Source of the DNA: Magnetospirillum sp.
GTDB lineage: Bacteria; Pseudomonadota; Alphaproteobacteria; Rhodospirillales; Magnetospirillaceae
Direction of reading: 5' to 3'
Assembly (NCBI GenBank): GCA_020217035.1
Contig: JAIWOG010000055.1
Span: 1 to 10,000 of the forward strand
DNA length: 10,000 nt
Both the position numbers and the translations under genes were made by a program. This document shows positions 6,625 to 10,000 of the stretch, piece after piece; the first letter of the stretch is position 1, and each line of letters begins with the position of its first letter. The notes under the pieces are model-generated. The model saw only the letters and a program-made list of their open reading frames with translations. It did no database searches and was not told the DNA's origin.

Positions 6625-8568
6625 ATGAAGCGCCTGTTGCTGGCCCTGTTGGCTTTCTTGTTGGTGTCGTACCAGGCTGACGCCGCCGAGACCGGGGCGT
6701 CGTCCTGGGCCGAGAACGAGGCCGGGAAGGTGCGGCTGGTGGCCGCCACCACCGCCACCGGCAAGGCCGCCAGCATCCGCCTGGGGCTGCATTTCCAATT
6801 GCTGCCAGGCTGGAAGATCTATTGGCGCACGCCAGGCGACGCCGGCTATCCGCCCAAGATCGACTGGACGGGATCGCGGAATTTCGGCCAGGCCGACATC
6901 CTGTGGCCGGCGCCCAAGCGTTTCGTCCTGGCCGGCCTTCAGAACCACGGCTATGCCGGCGAAGTGGTGCTGCCGGTGGACGTCACCCTGCCGCAGCCGC
7001 ATCAGGCGGTCATCGCCAAGGCCGAGTTGGACTACCTGGCCTGTTCGCAGATTTGCGTTCCCATGCAGGCGTCCTTGTCCTTGACCTTGCCGGCGGGACC
7101 GGCCCAGCCCAGCGACTTCGCCCATTTGATCAGCCGTCACGCCGCCCAGGTGCCGGGGCCGGGCGACCGCCACGGCCTGACGGTCGAAACGGTCGAGGCG
7201 GTGGGCCAGGGCGAGCAGTCGCTGTTGCGGGTGACGGTTTCGGCGCAATCGCCCTTCGACCATCCCGACCTGTTCGTGGAGCCGGCGGAAACCGCTAATT
7301 TCGACGCCCCCAAGGTTCTGTTGTCCGCTGATCGGACGCGGCTTGTGCTGGAAGCCAAGGTGGTGCCCGGCACCCTGACCCGGCCGTTGCTCGACGGGCC
7401 GCTGACCATCACCCTGGTGGACGGCGTAAGGGCGCTGGAACAGGTCGTCACCCCGGTTGCCGGCAATGCCGCTGGCGTCGCCCTGGACCAGGGCGCAAGC
7501 CCGCTGTGGGGCATGCTGGGCATCGCCCTGCTGGGAGGGTTGATCCTGAACCTGATGCCCTGCGTGCTGCCGGTGCTGTCCATCAAGGTTCTGGGCGCCC
7601 TGGGCCATGGCGGCGGCGAGTTGCGGCATATCCGCGCCGCCTTCCTGGCCTCGGCTGCCGGCATCGTCGCCTCGTTCCTGGCCCTGGCGGCGGCGGCCGT
7701 CGCGGTCAAGGCGGCGGGCGCCGCCGTGGGCTGGGGCATCCAGTTCCAGCAGCCGTGGTTCCTGGCGGCGATGATCGCCCTGTTGCTGGGCTTCGCCCTG
7801 AATTTGTGGGGCGTTTTCGAAATCCGGCTGCCGTCTGCCTTGATGAACGTGGGCGGCGGCATCGCCCATCACACGCTGTTGGGGCATTTTCTGTCCGGCG
7901 CCTTCGCCACCCTGCTGGCGACGCCGTGTTCGGCGCCCTTCCTGGGCACCGCCATCGGTTTCGCCCTGGCCCGCGGCCCGGGCGAGATCGTCGCCATCTT
8001 CGCCGCCCTGGGCTTGGGCATGGCCGTGCCCTACTTGCTGGTGGCGGCGTGGCCCAAGGCGGCGCAGGCCCTGCCCAAGCCCGGCGCCTGGATGGTGCGG
8101 GTACGCCAGGTCATGGGCTTGGCCCTGGCCGGCACCGCCTTGTGGCTGGGCCTGATTCTGGGTGGCCAACTGGGCCTGCTGGGTGACGACGACGCGGCCT
8201 CGGCCCAGGGCGGCGTCGCTTGGGCGGCGTTCGACCGGGCGGCGCTGGAGTCCCAGGTGGCGGCGGGCAAGGTGGTGTTGGTGGACGTGACCGCCGATTG
8301 GTGCATCACCTGCAAGGTCAACAAGGCGGCGGTGCTTGACCGCGATCCGGTGGCGGCGCTGCTGAGGGGGGGCACGGTGGTGCCCATGCGGGCCGACTGG
8401 ACCAACCCCGACGATGGCATCGCCAGCTATCTGGCGTCGTTCGGCCGCTATGGCATTCCATTCAACGCGGTTTACGGCCCCAAGGCGCCGCACGGCATCG
8501 CGCTTCCCGAATTGCTGAGCGCCGACGAGGTTCTGGCCGCCATCCGGCAGGCGGGGGGGCAAAACTAG
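6625..8568 (+). CDS. scsB: ScsB/DsbD-type membrane thiol:disulfide reductant transporter
   Basis: A 647-residue inner-membrane protein that passes electrons from cytoplasmic thioredoxin to envelope substrates. Seen in order: a signal peptide (MKRLLLALLAFLLVSYQADA); a large periplasmic domain of about 270 residues with a C140-x3-C144 pair (ACSQICVP); a transmembrane core of about eight helices from about residue 296 with the two redox cysteines C313 (MPCVLPVLSIK) and C435 (TPCSAPFLGT); and a C-terminal periplasmic thioredoxin domain with C560-x2-C563 (DWCITCK). All six cysteines are present. The long N-domain and the C-x3-C spacing fit ScsB rather than classical E. coli DsbD, which is shorter and has C-x5-C. 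The ATG at 6625 has AAGGA 7 nt upstream. Its periplasmic partner is not in the window. Confidence 0.93.
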   Translation: MKRLLLALLAFLLVSYQADAAETGASSWAENEAGKVRLVAATTATGKAASIRLGLHFQLLPGWKIYWRTPGDAGYPPKIDWTGSRNFGQADILWPAPKRFVLAGLQNHGYAGEVVLPVDVTLPQPHQAVIAKAELDYLACSQICVPMQASLSLTLPAGPAQPSDFAHLISRHAAQVPGPGDRHGLTVETVEAVGQGEQSLLRVTVSAQSPFDHPDLFVEPAETANFDAPKVLLSADRTRLVLEAKVVPGTLTRPLLDGPLTITLVDGVRALEQVVTPVAGNAAGVALDQGASPLWGMLGIALLGGLILNLMPCVLPVLSIKVLGALGHGGGELRHIRAAFLASAAGIVASFLALAAAAVAVKAAGAAVGWGIQFQQPWFLAAMIALLLGFALNLWGVFEIRLPSALMNVGGGIAHHTLLGHFLSGAFATLLATPCSAPFLGTAIGFALARGPGEIVAIFAALGLGMAVPYLLVAAWPKAAQALPKPGAWMVRVRQVMGLALAGTALWLGLILGGQLGLLGDDDAASAQGGVAWAAFDRAALESQVAAGKVVLVDVTADWCITCKVNKAAVLDRDPVAALLRGGTVVPMRADWTNPDDGIASYLASFGRYGIPFNAVYGPKAPHGIALPELLSADEVLAAIRQAGGQN

Positions 8569-8572
8569 CCCT

Positions 8573-8593
8573 ACAAAATGGCCCGTGCCGGGC
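8573..8593 (-). terminator. Weak hairpin terminator candidate after the antiporter gene
   Basis: A 5-bp GC stem with a 3-nt loop (GCCCG at 8581-8585, CGGGC at 8589-8593) lies between the convergent transporter genes. On the minus strand it is followed by CATTTTGT, a short T-run. A second small stem, GCTGA/TCAGC with a 7-nt loop, lies at 8612-8628. Both are weak. Confidence 0.3.
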
Positions 8594-8630
8594 TGCTCAA
8601 TCGCCGCTCGGGCTGATCGCATCTCAGCGC

Positions 8631-9596
8631 TTAGAAAACCGTGCTGATCAGGTAGGCCGTGTAGCCCCCGTAACACGCCAGCAGCACCGCGCCTTCGATC
8701 CGGTTGACACGTGCAGGCCCCCGGAACCCGTAGCCGAGCACGAACAACGACAAGGTCAGCGCCGCCATCACCATGATGTCGCGGTAGAAGACCTCGGGGC
8801 CGACCTCCATCGGACTGATCATCCCGGCGATGCCGACCACCGCCAGCGTGTTGAACAGATTGGAACCCAGCACGTTGCCCAAGGCGATGTCGTGTTCCCC
8901 CTTGCGGGTGGCGATGATCGACGAGGCGAGTTCCGGCAGCGAGGTGCCCACCGCGACGATGGTCAGGCCGATGATCAAGTCGCTGACACCGAATCCGTGG
9001 GCGATTTCCACCGCGCCCCAGACCAGGATGCGGGAACTGACGATCAACAGCCCCAGCCCCACCACCAGCCAGAAAACCGCACGGCGGACCGGCATGGGGT
9101 GGACCTCCATCTCGTGCTCGATCTCGCTGCCCAGCGCGTCTTCTTTCTTGCGCATCCCCTGCCGGATGGTCCAGGCCATCAGGCCGCCGAATACGGCGAG
9201 CAGGACGATGGCGTCGAGCCTGGTGACCGTGCCGTCCCAAAGCTGCCACGCCGCCAAGGCGGTCACCCCCGTCAGGATGGGCAATTCCTTGCGCAGCACC
9301 TGCGAATGGACGGCGATGGGGCTGATCAAGGCTGTCAGCCCCAGGATCAGGGCGATGTTGGTGATGTTCGAGCCATAGGCGTTGCCCAGGGCGATGCCGG
9401 GGTTGCCTTGCGAGGCGGCCAAGGCCGAGACCACCATCTCGGGCGCCGAGGTGCCGAACCCGACGATCACCATGCCGATCAGCAGCGGCGCCATGCCGAA
9501 ATGGCGGGCGGTGGCGGCCGCGCCTTCGACGAAACGGTCCGCGCTCCAGACCAGCAATGCCAAGCCAAGAATTACAGCGATGAAGGCCAGTGTCAT
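8631..9596 (-). CDS. Calcium/sodium antiporter, CaCA family (YrbG-like)
   Basis: A 321-residue inner-membrane antiporter of the Ca2+:cation antiporter family, built from two inverted five-helix halves. The two alpha repeats are visible: GFGTSAPEMVVSA (46-58) with GNAYGSN (71-77), and VGTSLPELASS (216-226) with GNVLGSN (240-246). The acidic residues E53 and E222 expected to bind ions are present. A charged loop at about 147-171 separates the halves. The ATG at 9596-9594 is chosen because GAGGGGG lies 9 nt upstream and the first membrane helix starts at once; the ATG at 9698 would put the start inside the promoter's -35 box. The physiological ion is not settled for bacterial YrbG-like proteins. 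Confidence 0.94.
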   Translation of the reverse strand: MTLAFIAVILGLALLVWSADRFVEGAAATARHFGMAPLLIGMVIVGFGTSAPEMVVSALAASQGNPGIALGNAYGSNITNIALILGLTALISPIAVHSQVLRKELPILTGVTALAAWQLWDGTVTRLDAIVLLAVFGGLMAWTIRQGMRKKEDALGSEIEHEMEVHPMPVRRAVFWLVVGLGLLIVSSRILVWGAVEIAHGFGVSDLIIGLTIVAVGTSLPELASSIIATRKGEHDIALGNVLGSNLFNTLAVVGIAGMISPMEVGPEVFYRDIMVMAALTLSLFVLGYGFRGPARVNRIEGAVLLACYGGYTAYLISTVF

Positions 9597-9669
9597 ACGG
9601 ATAATCCCCCTCGTCACCGCCCGGCCGAGGATGATCCCGCGCGTCGCCGGATCACGGCCTGGGCGGGCG

Positions 9670-9698
9670 AATATCGGTTCCAGGCACCGCGTCGTCAA
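9670..9698 (-). promoter_or_regulatory. Sigma-70-like promoter of the antiporter gene
   Basis: On the minus strand TTGACG (9698-9693) is followed by a 17-nt spacer and GATATT (9675-9670). Transcription would start near 9663, giving a leader of about 65 nt before the ATG at 9596. Both hexamers are close to consensus and the spacing is ideal. It separates the antiporter from the upstream cyclic-nucleotide-binding gene; I see no clear hairpin terminator in the rest of the 9597-9758 gap. Confidence 0.6.
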
Positions 9699-9758
9699 GG
9701 GGAGACGGGTGTTTTTGCCGGACCAGTGCCGCCGCCAGCCTATCGGGGGAAATCCAGG

Positions 9759-10000
9759 TTAATTCCGTCGAGCCTTCAGGCGTGATCGGGCTTCGGCCAG
9801 TTCGCGGCCCATCTTCCTGATATCGTGCAACAGGGTCTCCAGCACCAGGATCACCAGATCGGGGGTGCGGTTCAGTTGCGACTTCAGCGCCGCCTTGGGC
9901 AGGACCAGGCAGACGGTGTCTTCCGACGCCTCGGCCGAGGCCATGCGCGGTTCGTCGTCGATCAGCGCCATTTCGCCGAACACGCCGCTTTCCTGGACCT
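9759..10000 (-). CDS. Cyclic nucleotide-binding domain protein, C-terminal part (5' end outside window)
   Basis: About 79 C-terminal residues are in the window. The phosphate-binding cassette is visible at the right edge: GVFGEMALIDDEPRMASAEA, with the glutamate of GEM and the arginine of PR in the positions that contact cAMP or cGMP in this fold. A C-terminal helix of about 35 residues follows (LNRTPDLVILVLETLLHDIR) and the chain ends in basic residues, ARSRLKARRN. There is no winged-helix DNA-binding domain after the cassette, so this is not a Crp/Fnr transcription factor; it is a stand-alone sensor or the end of a larger protein. Ligand and role cannot be told from the fragment. Confidence 0.88.
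   Translation of the reverse strand, partial: VQESGVFGEMALIDDEPRMASAEASEDTVCLVLPKAALKSQLNRTPDLVILVLETLLHDIRKMGRELAEARSRLKARRN

Noticed and set aside
6562..9249. Very long open frame on the minus strand opposite the thiol transporter gene
   Set aside because: Its product is low-complexity and rich in Q, G, H and R, a typical antisense shadow in GC-rich DNA. The opposite strand carries complete, motif-rich genes.
9597..9698. N-terminal extension of the antiporter to an ATG at 9698
   Set aside because: The added residues are not membrane-like, the ATG lies in the -35 box of the best promoter, and the ATG at 9596 has a good Shine-Dalgarno sequence.

Overview
The window is a high-GC bacterial chromosome segment that is almost entirely coding, with G/C-rich third codon positions and short intergenic gaps. 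The gene families (pyruvate phosphate dikinase, SlyX, the YqgE/AlgH family, a CobB-type cobyrinate amidase, an ScsB/DsbD-type transporter) and a GTTC-N7-GTTC LexA-type box suggest an alphaproteobacterium. It looks most like a Rhodospirillales or Magnetospirillum-like organism; the genus is a guess from gene content. There are no RNA genes, insertion sequences, CRISPR arrays or phage genes.

Left part (1-2185): the 3' end of pyruvate phosphate dikinase closes with a very strong intrinsic terminator. A small slyX gene follows. It runs head-on into a rhomboid protease gene on the minus strand, and the two 3' ends overlap by 7 bp.

Centre (2182-5778): a three-gene minus-strand operon reads trpD2/ybiB-like glycosyltransferase-3 gene, then cobB (cobyrinate a,c-diamide synthase), then the rhomboid protease with a C-terminal helical extension. 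Both junctions are ATGA overlaps, so the three are probably translationally coupled. The operon diverges from a plus-strand radical SAM gene of the PA0069/SplB-like class. The 112-bp divergent region is AT-rich and holds an exact GAAC-N7-GAAC motif, the alphaproteobacterial LexA box. It also holds a perfect inverted repeat abutting the Shine-Dalgarno sequence of the trpD2-like gene. This arrangement suggests that a DNA-damage-type gene, and perhaps a corrin-biosynthesis gene, are under SOS control. It is the most interesting part of the window.

Right part (5765-10000): a doubtful 41-codon ORF of unusual composition lies between the radical SAM gene and the yqgE-family gene. An ScsB-type envelope thiol reductant transporter is divergent from yqgE. 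It converges on a minus-strand YrbG-type calcium/sodium antiporter, which has a good sigma-70-like promoter. The end of a minus-strand cyclic-nucleotide-binding-domain protein runs off the right edge.

No gap exceeds 300 bases. The longest are 9597-9758 and 5779-5924. I see no wholly new multi-gene system. The novelty is in regulation and operon composition around 3576-5778.
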